Assembly (NCBI RefSeq): GCF_030269925.1
Contig: NC_085135.1
Span: 4,092,753 to 4,156,752 of the forward strand
DNA length: 64,000 bases
Reading direction: 5' to 3'
Source of the DNA: Bombyx mori
Taxonomy: Eukaryota; Arthropoda; Insecta; Lepidoptera; Bombycidae
In this document: piece after piece, positions 50,150-60,983 of the stretch
Layout of the letters: each line of letters starts with the position of its first letter
How positions within the stretch are numbered: position 1 is the first letter of the stretch
The notes under the pieces: model-generated
Database searches by the model: none
Told to the model about the DNA's origin: nothing
What the model saw: the letters and a program-made list of their open reading frames with translations, nothing else
Position numbers and translations under genes: made by a program

Positions 50150-53100
50150 CAGTCCGACAGAAGCACCCGCCGCCTGCGGACGTGCTCATCGACCACTCAA
50201 TCGCCCGGCCATTGTTCGCCTGGTTTTATTGTTAGCCCGGCTTTTGTTCGTGGCACATCTGCCGACAAAGTGTGTTCCTGGAAGTGTTTGTTTTGTTTTG
50301 GTTTATTTTTGTTGTTTCCTTTTTTTTTTTTTTTTGTTCTTTCTTTTTCCTGCAGTAATTGTGCCGCATCGCCACCTGTGTTCAATCGAACCGCTAAGTA
50401 CCGAGAAGTTGGGGCCTCGCCGCTAGGCGAGTGTGTTTAAGACCCGGGACAGCCCCACCTGGGTCAGACATCATGGAAGCTTTATTTACAGAATTCCTCC
50501 GACTTCGCCACCCAAAGATCACTTCTGAGTTTCTGGCTTTCAAGGCCGATCACGCCGTGAGCCCTCTCGCGGACTCCGCCGTGCTCGTCGCTCCCGCGTC
50601 GTACACCGCAGCGTCCGCCATGCCTGCCGCTCCCGCGTCGCCTATACTAGTGGGTAAAACTGCTGCGTCGTCCGCCGTGGCCGCCGCTCCCCTGGCGCGA
50701 TCATCCGCGGGTTCCGTAGGGTCCGACGGACGTCCTGCATCTGCCCGTAGGTCGCCTGCTCCCGAGCCTGCTGCCTCCTCGTCCTCCGACTCTGACTCGG
50801 ACATGGAGGTCGACCTCGCCGCCGCCTCATCGACGGATGGATTCACCCTGGTACAAAAGGGTAAGAAGCGCGCTGCGGAGTCCCGAGCTCCCGCGGCCGC
50901 TAAAATTAGTAAAGCCGCGAACGCGTCGCGCCCTCGCCCTCCGACTCCCGTCGCTCCCCCTGCCCGTGCCACACCGTCGCCGCGTCCAGTGGCACAAAAT
51001 AAAACTCAGACCCCTCCCCCGGTAATCCTTCAAGAGAAGGCAGCTTGGGACCGAGTTTCCCTGGCCCTTCAGGCCAAAAAAATTAATTTTATCAGCGTCC
51101 GTAACCTCGCGAACGGGATTCAAATTAAGGTAATGACACCCGACGACCATAGGGCCCTCTCAAGCTACCTCCGAAAGGAGCGTATAAGTTTCCACACTTA
51201 TACGCTTCAGGAGGAGCGTGAACTTCGCGCGGTCATACGCGGCATCCCAAAGGAATTAGATGCCGATCTCGTCAAGGCCGACCTTCTAGAACAAGGTCTG
51301 CCGGTCAATTCCGTGCACCGCATGCACACAGGACGCGGGAGGGAGCCATACAATATGGTTCTCGTCGCTCTCCAGCCTACCCCCGAGGGCAAGCAAATTT
51401 TCAACGTACGAACAGTCTGTAGGCTTTCCGGAATAACCGTAGAAACCCCCCATAAAAAAGGCACTCCGAGTCAGTGCCATAACTGTCAGTTATACGGTCA
51501 CTCTTCCCGTAATTGTCACGCGCGCTCCCGATGCGTCAAGTGCTTGGGCGATCACGCCACGAGCCTTTGCACTCGCGATCAAAAAACCGCTACGGAACCG
51601 CCTAGCTGCGTCCTGTGCCGAACACAGGGTCACCCCGCGAATTACCGTGGTTGCCCCCGAGCCCCTTAAAATAAATCGCCGCGTCGCCCGCCAAAACCGC
51701 CTCCGAGCTTCCGGCCCAGACATCAAAGCCACGGCACCCTCTGTGCCGAAGGCTAAGCCTGCTTTTGTGCCGGCGTCGGTGCCCAGCGTCTCGGCCTGGG
51801 CTAAACCGTTGCCGTACATGAACACGGCTACAACTCTCTCCCCCGCGACTCGTCCCACCCCCGCGATACGTCCCTCCCCCGCGACTCGTCCCTCCCCCGC
51901 GACCTGCCCTCCAACCGCGTCCGACAATCTCGCTCTAGCGATCGACTTTTTTCAGTCGATCAACTTTGATCGCGTTAATGCTTTGGGCGACGCCATTCGC
52001 GCCGCCTCCACTGCACAACACTTCATCGCCGTTGTGCAAGAATACGCTGACGTATACGCGTCGTTAAATACGTACGTCCTCCCCTCACTCCGCCGGTAAT
52101 CAATGGCGTACATAAGTAGAATCAAGCCCCTATCCGTAACGATAGGATTTTTTAACGCTTACGGTCTCGCAAATCAACGTGATCAGGTTTGTGATTTTTT
52201 GCGTGACCATCAAATTGACATCTTTTTGGTGCAGGAGACCCTGCTTAAGCCCGCGCGCCGCGACCCTAAAATCGCGAACTACAACATGGTTAGGAACGAC
52301 AGGCTCACTGCTCGTGGTGGTGGTACCGTCATTTACTATAGAAGAGCCCTGCATTGCGTCCCACTCGACCCCCCCGCGCTTTCTAACATCGAAGCATCAG
52401 TATGCCGAATCTCACTGACTGGACACGCGCCGATCGTTATCGCGTCCGTTTATCTTCCACCGGATAAAATTGTTCTAAGTAGTGATATTGAGGCGCTGCT
52501 CGGCATGGGAAGCTCTGTCATTCTGGCGGGTGACCTAAATTGTAAACACGTCAGATGGAACTCTCACACCTCAACCCCTAATGGCAGGCGCCTCGACGCG
52601 TTAGTCGATGATCTCGCCTTCGATATCGTCGCTCCGCTGACCCCGACTCACTACCCGCTAAATATCGCGCATCGCCCGGATATACTCGACATAGCGTTAT
52701 TAAAAAACGTAGCTCTGCGCTTACATTCGATTGAAGTAGTTTCAGAGTTAGATTCAGACCATCGTCCCGTCATTATGAAGCTCGGTCGCGCTCCCGATTC
52801 CGTTCCCGTCACGAGGACTGTGGTGGATTGGCACACGCTGGGCATCAGCCTGGCTGAATCTGATCCACCATCGCTTCCGTTTAGTCCGGACTCTATCCCG
52901 TCTCCTCAGGATACCGCTGAAGCCATAGACATCGTAACGTCACACATCTCCTCGACATTAGATAGGTCATCGAAGCAAGTTGTAGCGGAGGACTTCCTTC
53001 ACCGCTTCAAATTGTCCGACGATATTAGGGAACTCCTTAGAGCTAAGAACGCCTCGATCCGTGCGTACGATAGGTATCCTACCGCTGAAAATCGTATTCG

Positions 53101-53528
53101 AATGCGTGCCCTACAACGCGACGTAAAGTCTCGCATCACCGAAGTCCGAGATGCCAGATGGTCTGATTTCTTAGAAGGACTCGCGCCCTCTCAAAGGTCT
53201 TACTACCGCTTAGCTCGTACTCTCAAATCGGATACGGTAGTAACTATGCCCCCCCTCGTAGGCCCCTCAGGCCGACTCACGGCGTTCGATGATGACGAAA
53301 AAGCAGAGCTGCTGGCCGATACATTGCAAGCCCAGTGCATGCCCAGCATTCAATCCGCGGACCCTGTTCATGTAGAATTAGTAGACAGTGAGGTAGAACG
53401 CAGAGCCTCCTTGCCACCCTTGGACGCGTTACCGCCCGTCACCTCAATGAAAGTTAAAGACCTGATCAAAGACCTACGTCCTCGCAAGGCTCCCGGTTCC
53501 GACGGTATATCTAACCGCGTTATTAAAC
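50150..53528 (+). mobile_element. Family A copy A4, 3'-truncated, in THAP exon 2
   Basis: Starts with a diverged form of the A 5' end (tccgacagaagcaccc versus tccgatagaggcaccc). It carries a 5' UTR, ORF1 with one frameshift, and ORF2 up to SNRVIK at about 53527. There it joins unrelated DNA, losing most of RT, the 3' UTR and the tail. No target duplication can therefore be checked. Confidence 0.9.
50473..52099 (+). pseudogene. Family A ORF1, one frameshift (A4)
   Basis: Start at 50473 (MEALFTEFLRL, a variant of MDAVFAEFLRL). Acidic patch and three zinc knuckles as in A3 (CHNCQLYGHSSRNC, CVKCLGDHATSLC, CVLCRTQGHPANYRGC). One extra T near 51664 causes a stop right after RGCPRAP. The C-terminal 145 codons continue in another frame to 52099 (VLPSLRR). 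The Pro/Thr-rich linker has extra RPSPAT repeats compared with A3. Confidence 0.88.
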
Positions 53529-53599
53529 ACCAGGGCAGAAGGCAGCATAAGCAGAAATCCAATCCAATCTCTTTGTTCCGCAAATTCAAATTCCCGTAA
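52103..53599 (+). pseudogene. Family A ORF2, N-terminal half only (A4)
   Basis: Open from MAYISRIKPLSVTIG through a complete endonuclease (GDLNCKHVRW, SDHRPVIM) to the first RT block (RKAPGSDGISNRVIK) at about 53527. The last 24 codons to the stop at 53599 are unrelated flanking DNA. No RT catalytic motif is present. It could encode an endonuclease-only protein but is most simply a truncated pseudogene. Confidence 0.88.
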
Positions 53600-54290
53600 C
53601 CGTTATCCGTTGTTCTTCGATGTTTATCCGAAAATTACAGCTTTGAGTCGCGATTGTAAACGGTCGCCACTAATGTTAATAAAACTCCAATACTACAATT
53701 CGCTTTATAATAATTAATATTTCATAAATTTGGAGATTAACATAAATTCTTATGTGCGGTCGAAACGTCCGCTGTTGATCGAGTCTGTCCGCGATCGCGA
53801 TCAGCTGATGCGTCCCCCCGTCCGCCGCGTCTCCCGCCGCTGTTGTCCACGCGTTCGATGCGTGGACAATTACAAAATATACCAAAAGAGTCTAGATTTC
53901 AAAAGTTTAATACAAACAAGAAATAAACTCAATTATTTGGATTCAACTAAAAATAGAAAAATGTGTACTTTAAAAATCAAACACAAAAAACTTTTAAGTA
54001 TTTATAAACACTTGTCCAAAAATTCTAGTTCAAGGTCAAAGCGCGTGAAATTAAATTCAACGATGCAAATAGGCTATACTGCATTCAAGTTAGGGTCGAA
54101 AGTTGAAACTTCTTTCCTTAATTGTATCCTGCTGATACGCTAAGAATAATCTACAGACATATGGACTTAAATATAAGGTTTACAATTGTATGGATAATGC
54201 CTGTTTCTGTTTCATTCATCACATGATATCCCTATCGTGCGCTCACTCACTCTGGCCGATTCGATACGAACCAATATTGCTGATATTAAC
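53529..54290. other. Unidentified AT-rich region after A4
   Basis: An open frame at 53730-54143 (137 codons) is Lys/Ser/Asn-rich with no recognised domain. A perfect 10-bp stem with 7-nt loop lies at 53843-53869 (ttgtccacgc/gcgtggacaa). No splice-joined THAP continuation could be found here. Function unknown. Confidence 0.3.
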
Positions 54291-54445
54291 GAATCGGTAC
54301 GATATGCCGATGCGCATCACATCGAGCAATATCGTGTATCGGCTGATATCGAAATATAGATTTCGATTCACGAATCGGTCCGATATGGCGATGCGCATCA
54401 CATCGAGCAATATCGTGTATCGGCTGATATCGATATATAGATTTC
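54291..54445. repeat. Two tandem 81-bp units
   Basis: gaatcggt(a/c)cgatatg... starts at 54291 and 54372; the units share gatgcgcatcacatcgagca and differ at only a few positions. Flanking sequence at 54240-54290 and 54446-54530 is rich in related atcg/gatatc motifs, indicating a degenerate satellite. Confidence 0.8.
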
Positions 54446-54550
54446 GTGCGGGGCGATATCGGATTCAACGATATTGCTGCGATATATAGATATTGAATCT
54501 ATATACGATTTATATCACCCACTCCTAGTAAGCACTCCATGCATCTTATC

Positions 54551-54621
54551 CAGGCATGTAAAGATGGCATTCCATACTGGAATATCCAGGCATGTAAAGA
54601 TGGCATTCCACACTGGAATAT
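54551..54621. repeat. Two tandem 36-bp units
   Basis: caggcatgtaaagatggcat repeats at 54551 and 54587 with one mismatch (catactgg/cacactgg). Short direct duplication, no coding meaning seen. Confidence 0.8.
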
Positions 54622-54628
54622 TTCTTCA

Positions 54629-54874
54629 TTATTTTCTCTTTGATAAGCAAGTCACTCCAAAAAACTCTGACGGTTTTGCTTTGCAAATATCACAGACAGC
54701 AGAAAATGTTTCTGACAAATATGAGGTTATTTTGCCGTCTATCATCGTCATGTGCAATTGATGCTTAACTTCAACTTGTTTGATTTTTGATGGCTGAAGT
54801 CTTTCTATTTCTTCTGTTATGCTAGCTTTTATAATTGTCACTGTTGACTGCGTTTCTTTTGTAAATTTAAACAT
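54629..54874 (-). CDS. Hypothetical fragment with Cys-x2-Cys (unrecognised)
   Basis: 81-codon minus-strand frame: helical N-part, then HQLHMTMIDGKITSYL and VCDICKAKPSEFF. The MxDGK ... CxICxAxPxxF pattern resembles a segment in DNA-transposon-derived proteins of insects and cnidarians, but I cannot name the family. It is cut at its 5' side by GC-rich DNA at about 54880. Probably an exon or fragment of a decayed transposase-like gene. Confidence 0.35.
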   Translation of the reverse strand: MFKFTKETQSTVTIIKASITEEIERLQPSKIKQVEVKHQLHMTMIDGKITSYLSETFSAVCDICKAKPSEFFGVTCLSKRK

Positions 54875-54879
54875 TATTG

Positions 54880-55089
54880 GACGGCAATAAAAAGTTGATG
54901 AGGGTAGGTCGTTTTCCCAACCCGAGAGACCTGGGTGGGCCCCCCGGCGCGCACTCTGCGTGGCCGGGGGCTCCGTCTGTGGGGGAGTTTTTCTGGACTT
55001 CCACCGGGCGCGTCCGTAGGTGGCGGATAACGGGATCCTCTGGGAACAGTCCCACTCCCAGGGGTATCGTCCGATCTTTTTCGTTGCAA
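54880..55089 (-). other. GC-rich element 5' end, pointing left (head-to-head partner 1)
   Basis: On the minus strand it starts ttgcaacgaaaaagatcgga and runs into GC-rich sequence that resembles leaders of R1-clade elements in composition. It forms an inverted pair with 55149-55172. Only about 200 bp remain before AT-rich DNA. Confidence 0.4.
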
Positions 55090-55148
55090 GGATTCTTAGG
55101 TGTTAGGGAGGTAGGTTAGGTGTAGGTGTAGGGTAGCCTAGTTAGGCT
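55090..55148 (+). repeat. Degenerate TTAGG tract between head-to-head elements
   Basis: Within about 58 bp there are four exact ttagg units plus several tagg/taggg, all on the plus strand. (TTAGG)n is the usual insect telomere repeat and the target of the SART/TRAS R1-clade families. This is a short, decayed tract, not a functional telomere. Confidence 0.5.
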
Positions 55149-55778
55149 TTGCAACGAAAGAGATCGGATGACGCGGACCAAAACCAGCAGGGGGAGTTGC
55201 GGGCTCTCCACGCCCTTCACTCGCTGAAGGGTGTTCCTCCTGGAGACGCTCGGGCTCCCTCTCTCTTCCCCCTTCTTCCCCTTTTTGTTTTTGGGTCACG
55301 TCCGACCCGTTTCGGACGTAACCCATGGGTGATGGTGGGCCACTTTTGGCCTGCCTTTCGATGGAGAAGTGAGCCGGCGTTGCTTACGCATCTTCCGGCC
55401 CCTGGTCGCCATGTCCCCGGCTTCGGCTACAGGGGCACGCCCTCCAGAGGGGGGTAGCGGTATACCGGCATGGCTTCGTCGTTGTTGCTCGTTTGAGCGT
55501 CGGGCGGTGGTCTGTCGTGTTGCTCGTTGCACTCGGCGGGCCGCCGGCCAACCCGTAATCCTCACCGCGTGGGGGACGGGGGCCGCTGCCGCGAGGTACA
55601 AGGCCGCGAGGACGTAAACCTCTTTAAAAAATGCCCCAATCCTAAGCTCTGGTGCCCGGCGATGGGATGAATGGCTGGAGGGAGTCCAGTCCCGAGGGTA
55701 CCAACCAGGCCCCAGGGGACCGACCCCTGGTTAATAAAAAAGGAACTAATGAAAATTATGGCACCTGTTAAAGATTTA
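55149..55778 (+). other. GC-rich element 5' region, pointing right (head-to-head partner 2)
   Basis: Begins ttgcaacgaaagagatcgga, the inverted counterpart of 55066-55089. The 600-bp GC-rich leader contains an aataaaaaag...ctaatgaaaattatgg tract near 55733, where an ORF may start (MKIMAPVKDL) just before C4 cuts in at 55779. I infer an R1-clade-type 5' UTR; no homologous copy exists in the window to test it. Confidence 0.4.
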
Positions 55779-55919
55779 TTACCCCAGGAGGGTACCTCCC
55801 GCTCCGCGGGGGGAGGATCCCTCCGTGCGGTCGAGCAATCGGCCGCACGCTGCCCCACCGTTTCTGGGGGGGCAAACAATGCGAAGACGTAGTGGGCGAC
55901 AACACGGGTCGTCCCAACC

Positions 55920-58102
55920 GTGGTCCTAGAGCGCTGCGAAAGCTTAATCTCGCTGTACTCGGCGTGGAGCTCCGCGAGGGGCGACGCGTCTAGTGGGCGG
56001 GAGACGCCAGTGCTGTTTGCAGACAGCGTGCAAAAGCGGACTCGGCGGAAGAGGAAGTCGGCTCGTCAGCCGGCATCTGTTCCTCCGTCCGACTCCTCGG
56101 AAGGAGAGTCTGCCAGCGCCAAGTACGTGGCGTTGGCGGAAGGGCCGGCGGCTGCTGCGGCGCCGCCCGCCACTGATTTTGACAAGCCGTCGTTTTGCGG
56201 ACTGGACGCTGCCTCCTCGGCGCAGTCCAGGGCCGCCTGCCGTGAGGCAAAATATACAAAAAACGTCAAAATAGGAGAGATTGAGCGCCTACAGAGAGCT
56301 CTGACGTTGGTGGGTCTCTCTGACCCCCTCCGATCTTGTCAATAGTTGGCCAAATAGTTGCGACCATTGCGGCCAAATCGACTGGAGGCCTCAAGGGCAC
56401 CGAAGTGTCGGCCATGAAATCGGCGGCCGCCACACTGGACGTCGTGGAGCGCATCACAAACACCGAGACGGCGGGCTTGCGGCAGGAAGTGGCCCTGCTG
56501 CACACCCGCCTCGAGCAAGTATCGGCCGAGAATGGCCAACTTCAGGCGGCGAATGGGCAACTTAGAGTGGACATGGCCGAGTTGCGAACGATGGTTGCCG
56601 ACCTCATTGAGCGGCAACGCAGCTCGGCCCCTGTCCTTCCTCTGCCCGAAGCAGCAGAACCTGGCGATGAGGCCGAAGAGCTGAGGCGGCGGCTCTTAAT
56701 CTTGGAGGCACGCAGCTCCAAGGTGGAGCGTGCGAGACCGCCCCTCGCTCACGAGGTGAAGGGAAGTGCGCCTGTGCCAGCACCCCGCAGGGCCGCAACA
56801 AAAACATACAGCGGCCTTAAGAAGACAGCAACATCCGCGCAGATTCCCGCCACGACTATATCCACGTCGGCAGCTTCGGGGGCAACAAGATCTGCCCCCC
56901 CAAAGAAACCGGCGTCTACTCCTGCCGCGTCCCAGCTTGCGAAGGCGGGGCCTGGCAGGAGCCGCAATAAAAAGGGGGGCGTGAATGCCGCAAAACCGGC
57001 CCCGACCCCCCAGCCCCGCCCACTGCCTCCGGCCCCGGCCAACATGAACGAGGCTTGGACGACAGTGGTGCGGCGCGGGCCCAAAAAGGTGGCGGCGCCT
57101 CCTGCGCCGCGCCCCAAGCCCGCCCCTGTGGCCGCCGCTCCCCGTCAAGAGAGTCGAGCGGAGCCGAGGGGCCGAAACGGACGAAGGAGGCCGCGCGCCC
57201 CGCGGTCGGCTGCAGTGGTAGTGGAGCTGCTGCCTGCCGGCAAAGAAAAGGGCATCACCTACCACGAGGTGATGACCCAGGCGCGCGGCGGCGTGAATGT
57301 GGACGCCCTCGGCGTGGAGGGGGGCATCGAGGTCCGGCAGACGGCCAACGGGGCCCGTCTGATAGAGTGCCTCGGCCCGAACACCAACGCCGCGGCCGAA
57401 AAATTGGCGGCCCGGCTGAGGGAGATCCTGCCGGACCCCGAGGTGGTGCGCATCGCGCGGCCCGTGAAGATGGGTGAAATCAAAATCACGGGTCTCGACG
57501 AGTGCGCCACGAAGGAGGAGGTTGCCGCGGCCATCGCGTCGCAGGGCAACTGCGCCCTCGCCGACGTCAAAGTCGGGGAGCTCCGGGAAACATATTCCGG
57601 TACCCGGACTGCGTGGGCGCGTTGCCCGGTAGCAAGGGCGAGCCTCCTGGCCACCCCTCCACAGGGTCGGCCGGCTGATAGTCCAGGGAGACTGCGCGTG
57701 GGCTGGGTGATGGCCCACGTGCAACTGCAGGAGAGCAGGCCGTGGCGTTGTCTTCGGTGCTTCGGCACCGCCCACGGCCTCGCCAAGTGCCTCTCGACCG
57801 TGGAACGCAGCGACCTGTGTTTCCGCTGCGGCCTACCGGGGTACAAGGTAGCCTCCTGCACCACAGCCGCGCCGCACTGCGTCTTGTGCGACGCGGCTAA
57901 AAGGAAGGCCGACCACCGGGCCGGGGGCCCGGCGTGTAAATCCGCCCCCTCCTCTACCAAAACGAGGAGGGGCGGCAAGAAAAATAAAAAGAAGAAGGAG
58001 AGGCCGGCTGCAATAAGGGCAGCCGGCGAGTCAGTTCCCGCCGCGGCACCAGACGAGCCGCAGGGCGGGACAGACGAGGGAGCGATGGACGTAGCCCCGT
58101 AA
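55920..58102 (+). pseudogene. Family C ORF1, gag-like with zinc knuckles (C4), one frameshift
   Basis: The N-terminal part (basic RTRRKRKSAR, acidic Ser patch) runs to about 56335 and then shifts frame. The rest (56336-58102) begins with a helical, leucine-zipper-like stretch (ITNTETAGLRQEVALLHTRL) and continues through a Pro/Ala linker. The conserved region GITYHEVMTQARGGV and EVVRIARPVKMGEIKITGLDE follows, as in family D. Zinc knuckles are CLRCFGTAHGLAKC, CFRCGLPGYKVASC and CVLCDAAKRKADH. The stop overlaps the ORF2 ATG by one base (TAATG, 58100-58104). Confidence 0.85.
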
Positions 58103-59909
58103 TGGGTTGCGTCCATCGCTTCCTCCAATGTAATTTGAACCACTCCGCCAGGGCACAGGATCTCCTCGTCCATACCATGGCGGAGTGGTCAATCGATGTT
58201 GCTGTCGCCGCGGAGCCGTATTTCGTCCCCACCGACCAGGACTGCTGGATCGGGGACGTCGACGGCTAAGTGGCCATTATATTACGACAGTCCGCGGCGC
58301 TACCCCCCTTGGATATGGTGGCCAGGGGACCCGGGTACGTCGCGGCTAGGATCGACGGGACCGTCGTGATCGGGGCGTACTTTTCTCCGAACAGGAGCCT
58401 CGCCGAGTTCGAGCGGTTTCTGGGCGGGCTCGAGGCGCTTTTACACCGCCTCGGGTCCCGCCCTGTCATCGTCGCGGGGGACTTCAATGCCAAGTGCACG
58501 GCTTAGGGTTCCCCCCGCACGGATGCGCGAGGCGAGGCCCTTTCGGAGTGGGCGATCGCGACCGGCCTCTGTCTCCTAAACAGAGGCACGGTCGCGACTT
58601 GCGTGCGGTGGAACGGGGAATCTCACGTGGACGTGACGTTCGCGTCCCCGTCCGCCGTGCGCCGCACCCGCGACTGGCGCGTACTCGAGGGGGCGGAGAC
58701 GCTCTCGGACCACAGATACGTCCGATTTGAGCTCTCCGCCTCCTCCTTGTCGTCGTCGTCAGCCGCGGGCGCCCGCGGCGAGGAGGAGCTCCCGCAAGGT
58801 GCACCCCGTTCGTTCCCCAGGTGGGCCTTGAAACGGATGAACAAGGAGTTGCTGATGGAGGCGGCCGCTGTTGCTGCGTGGGCGCCAAAACCCGCGCGGC
58901 TCGCGGACGTGGATGCGGAGGTCGACTGGTTCCGGGGCACCATGGCAAACATTTGCGATGCCGCCATGCCCCGGGTCGGCCCCCGAGCACCATGTGGGGG
59001 TGCGTTCTGGTGGTCGCCCGAGATCGCAAGACTCCGAGAGGAGTGCGTGAGGGCGCGCCGCCGGAGCGCACGCCACCGCCGCCGCCGTCGTCGCGACGCT
59101 GCGTTCGCGGAGACGGCGGCCCAGCTGCACGCTGACTGTCGTCAAAAGCAGACGGCGCTGCAGCTGGCCATCGGCGAGGCCAAGAAGCAGAGCATGAAAA
59201 CTCTCCTGGAGTCGCTCGACGAAGATCCCTGGGGGCGCCCCTACAAGATGGTTGGCAGGAAACTGCAGCCGTGGGCGCTCCCGGTGACCGAGCGGTTCCA
59301 GCCTCGGCAGCTGCGGGAAATAGTTTCCGCGCTTTTCCCGCCGGCAGCGGGGGGGGACTTTGAGCCCCCCCAGATGGACGCCACGTGGGGCACGCCTCCG
59401 CGTCGCCCCAGCGTTCCTGCTGCCGAGGCGCCCCCACCCCCTATTACGGGGGCGGAGATCCATGCGGCCGTGTCCAAAATGAGAGCGAAGGACGCGGCCC
59501 CCGGCCCTGACGGCGTTCACGGCCGGGTCTGGAGCTTGGCCTTCGAGGCCCTAGGGGACCGGCTCGGGGGGCTTTTCGAAGCGTGCCTCGAGTCGGGACG
59601 GTTCCCGTCGAAATGGAAGACTGGCAGACTGGTCCTTCTGCGGAAGGACGGGCGCCCCGCGGACTCACCCGCGGGCTATCGCCCCATCGTGTTGCTGGAC
59701 GAAGCGGGCAAGATGCTCGAGAGGATCGTCGCGGCCCGCATCGTCCGGCACCTGACCGAAACGGGTCCCGATCTTTCGGCGGAACAATACGGCTTCAGAG
59801 AGGGCGCTCGACGATCGATGGGATTCTGCGCGTGCGTGCCCTCTCCAACGAAGCCGTATCCCGGGGCGGGGTGGCGATGGCGTTATCCTTAGATGTAAGG
59901 AACGCCTTT
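58102..59909 (+). pseudogene. Family C ORF2 (C4) with two stops and 3' truncation
   Basis: Endonuclease start HRFLQCNLNHSARAQD, VAAEPYFVP; a stop at 58267 follows GDVDG. The frame continues (GAYFSPNRSLAEF, GDFNAKCT) to a second stop at 58504, then CVRWNGESHVDV, SDHRYVRFE and the RT start (APGPDGVHGRVW, GYRPIVLLDEAGK, YGFREG). A 1-base loss near 59808 shifts the frame before SLDVRNAF. The YADD block and C-terminus are absent. Clearly dead. Confidence 0.9.
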
Positions 59910-60499
59910 GATAGTTTATGATAGTTTATGCCTATGTATAGGTATAGATATATAACACAAATAATGTTAGTAAATTAAGTAATAATATATTTATAAATAA
60001 TTGCAGTAAATACAATTTTAAATTAAAGCCAACGTTCGAGCGATGACAAACAAGTATGACGCATAGTTGTTTGTCACCGCCTACAAAAGCCCCTGCGCCG
60101 ACCAATCTCGGGTCATTCTCGGTTGAGACGTCGGGCGGTGCGGAGCTCTCTCTCTGGCTTGATACTGTGTATAAGTGTGGACATTTTGAATTGGAAGATA
60201 AGTATAATTATTACATAAATATTATGTTTGTGGAATATTGGTGGATGATTGTGGTGTATTATGTAAAGTGTAATTATTTGCTATTTTATCATAAATAAAT
60301 GATAAATGAATATACAATGATTATTACATAATGGTATTATTAATATTATTATTACTCAATAGATATTCCTGATGAAGTAACTGTTTTGAACTATGCTTTA
60401 ATATGCAATTCAACAAATATATAGTATAAAATCGATAAAATTGCTGATTTTTAGGTTGTTGTCAGTTCAGTTTGCTATTATCAGAAGTGGGATACGATA
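59910..60499 (+). other. AT-rich region, possible LTR/leader of the gag remnant
   Basis: A 13-bp direct repeat (tgatagtttatga/tgatagtttatgc) sits at the C4 junction. Sequence to about 60460 may be a 5' LTR or leader, since a Gypsy-type gag starts at 60500 after ttatcagaagtgggata, a primer-binding-site-like position. No second LTR is in view to confirm it. Confidence 0.35.
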
Positions 60500-60888
60500 A
60501 TGGACTTTTTAACTTTTGGAATTGGACTAATTGGACTTTTTAACGTCGGAACAGTCGCCAAAGCTGGTAAGGCCCGTAAGGGATCCGCCTTATTGTGGTT
60601 TGAAACATGGGACCCGGATGAGGGTCGTTCGTGGGACAATTTACGTTTAGAGCTGGTAGCTTTATATCCTGAGAAATAGAATCTAGCAGAAAAACTTCAA
60701 AAGGCAGTACTGTACACGTCGGAAACTGCAGATTCTTATTGCGAGTACGAAAGAAAAAAAAATTAGGTTACTAAAAAATACAAAAATTACATTTACGGAA
60801 TTACAATTAATTGAATTAGTCTGTGGTAGTATATGCGATGTTAATGTAAAAATGGCTTCGTATAACAGCAATGTTAAAACTACATCAC
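60500..60888 (+). pseudogene. LTR-retrotransposon gag N-terminal fragment
   Basis: ATG at 60500 opens MDFLTFGIGLIGLFNVG and continues SALLWFETWDPDEGRSWDNL and ELVALYPEK, a retrotransposon gag-type helical region. A stop at 60679 (tag) interrupts it. After a frameshift near 60765, TFTELQLIELVCGSICDVNV follows. The fragment ends near 60888. No zinc knuckle, protease or RT follows. I cannot tell whether it belongs to the Gypsy family at 703-9700, as the overlapping parts differ. Confidence 0.55.
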
Positions 60889-60924
60889 GTCACATACATC
60901 ACATACATTTACGTCTTACGCGAA

Positions 60925-60983
60925 CCCATTCCGACAGGAGCCCTCTTCTTCGATATAGCGAAGGCGTTCGACAAAGTCTGGCA
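60925..60983 (+). mobile_element. Family F-like RT fragment fused to A5
   Basis: Encodes PTGALFFDIAKAFDKVWH in a plus orientation, closer to family F (PTGALFFDIAKAFDKVWH) than to A (YTGALFFDVAKAFDKVWH). It joins A5 directly at the sequence gcatttttaac. Only about 60 bp long, so it is a junction fragment rather than an independent insertion. Confidence 0.65.

Larger units (their letters stand above)
55779..59909 (+). mobile_element. Family C (R1 clade) copy C4, 5'-complete, 3'-truncated
   Basis: Starts ttaccccaggagggtacc, the same 5' motif as D1, followed by a C/G hairpin-rich leader (ccgctccgcggggggagg). It has ORF1 and about two-thirds of ORF2; the end falls in RT after LDVRNAF, where AT-rich DNA begins. 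It supplies the 5' half missing from C1-C3; 58600-59800 is about 97-99 % identical to 17965-19200 by eye. Confidence 0.88.

Noticed and set aside
53730..54143. Downstream THAP exon
   Set aside because: No Cys-x2-His or AVPTIF-like THAP end and no splice signals fitting the exon 2 phase; left as an unidentified ORF.
55090..55148. A functional telomere
   Set aside because: Only four exact TTAGG units in a short degenerate tract flanked on both sides by long non-telomeric DNA.
56696..57775. 359-aa minus-strand ORF over C4 ORF1
   Set aside because: Low-complexity Arg/Gly reading of the reverse strand of a gag-like ORF; no domain.
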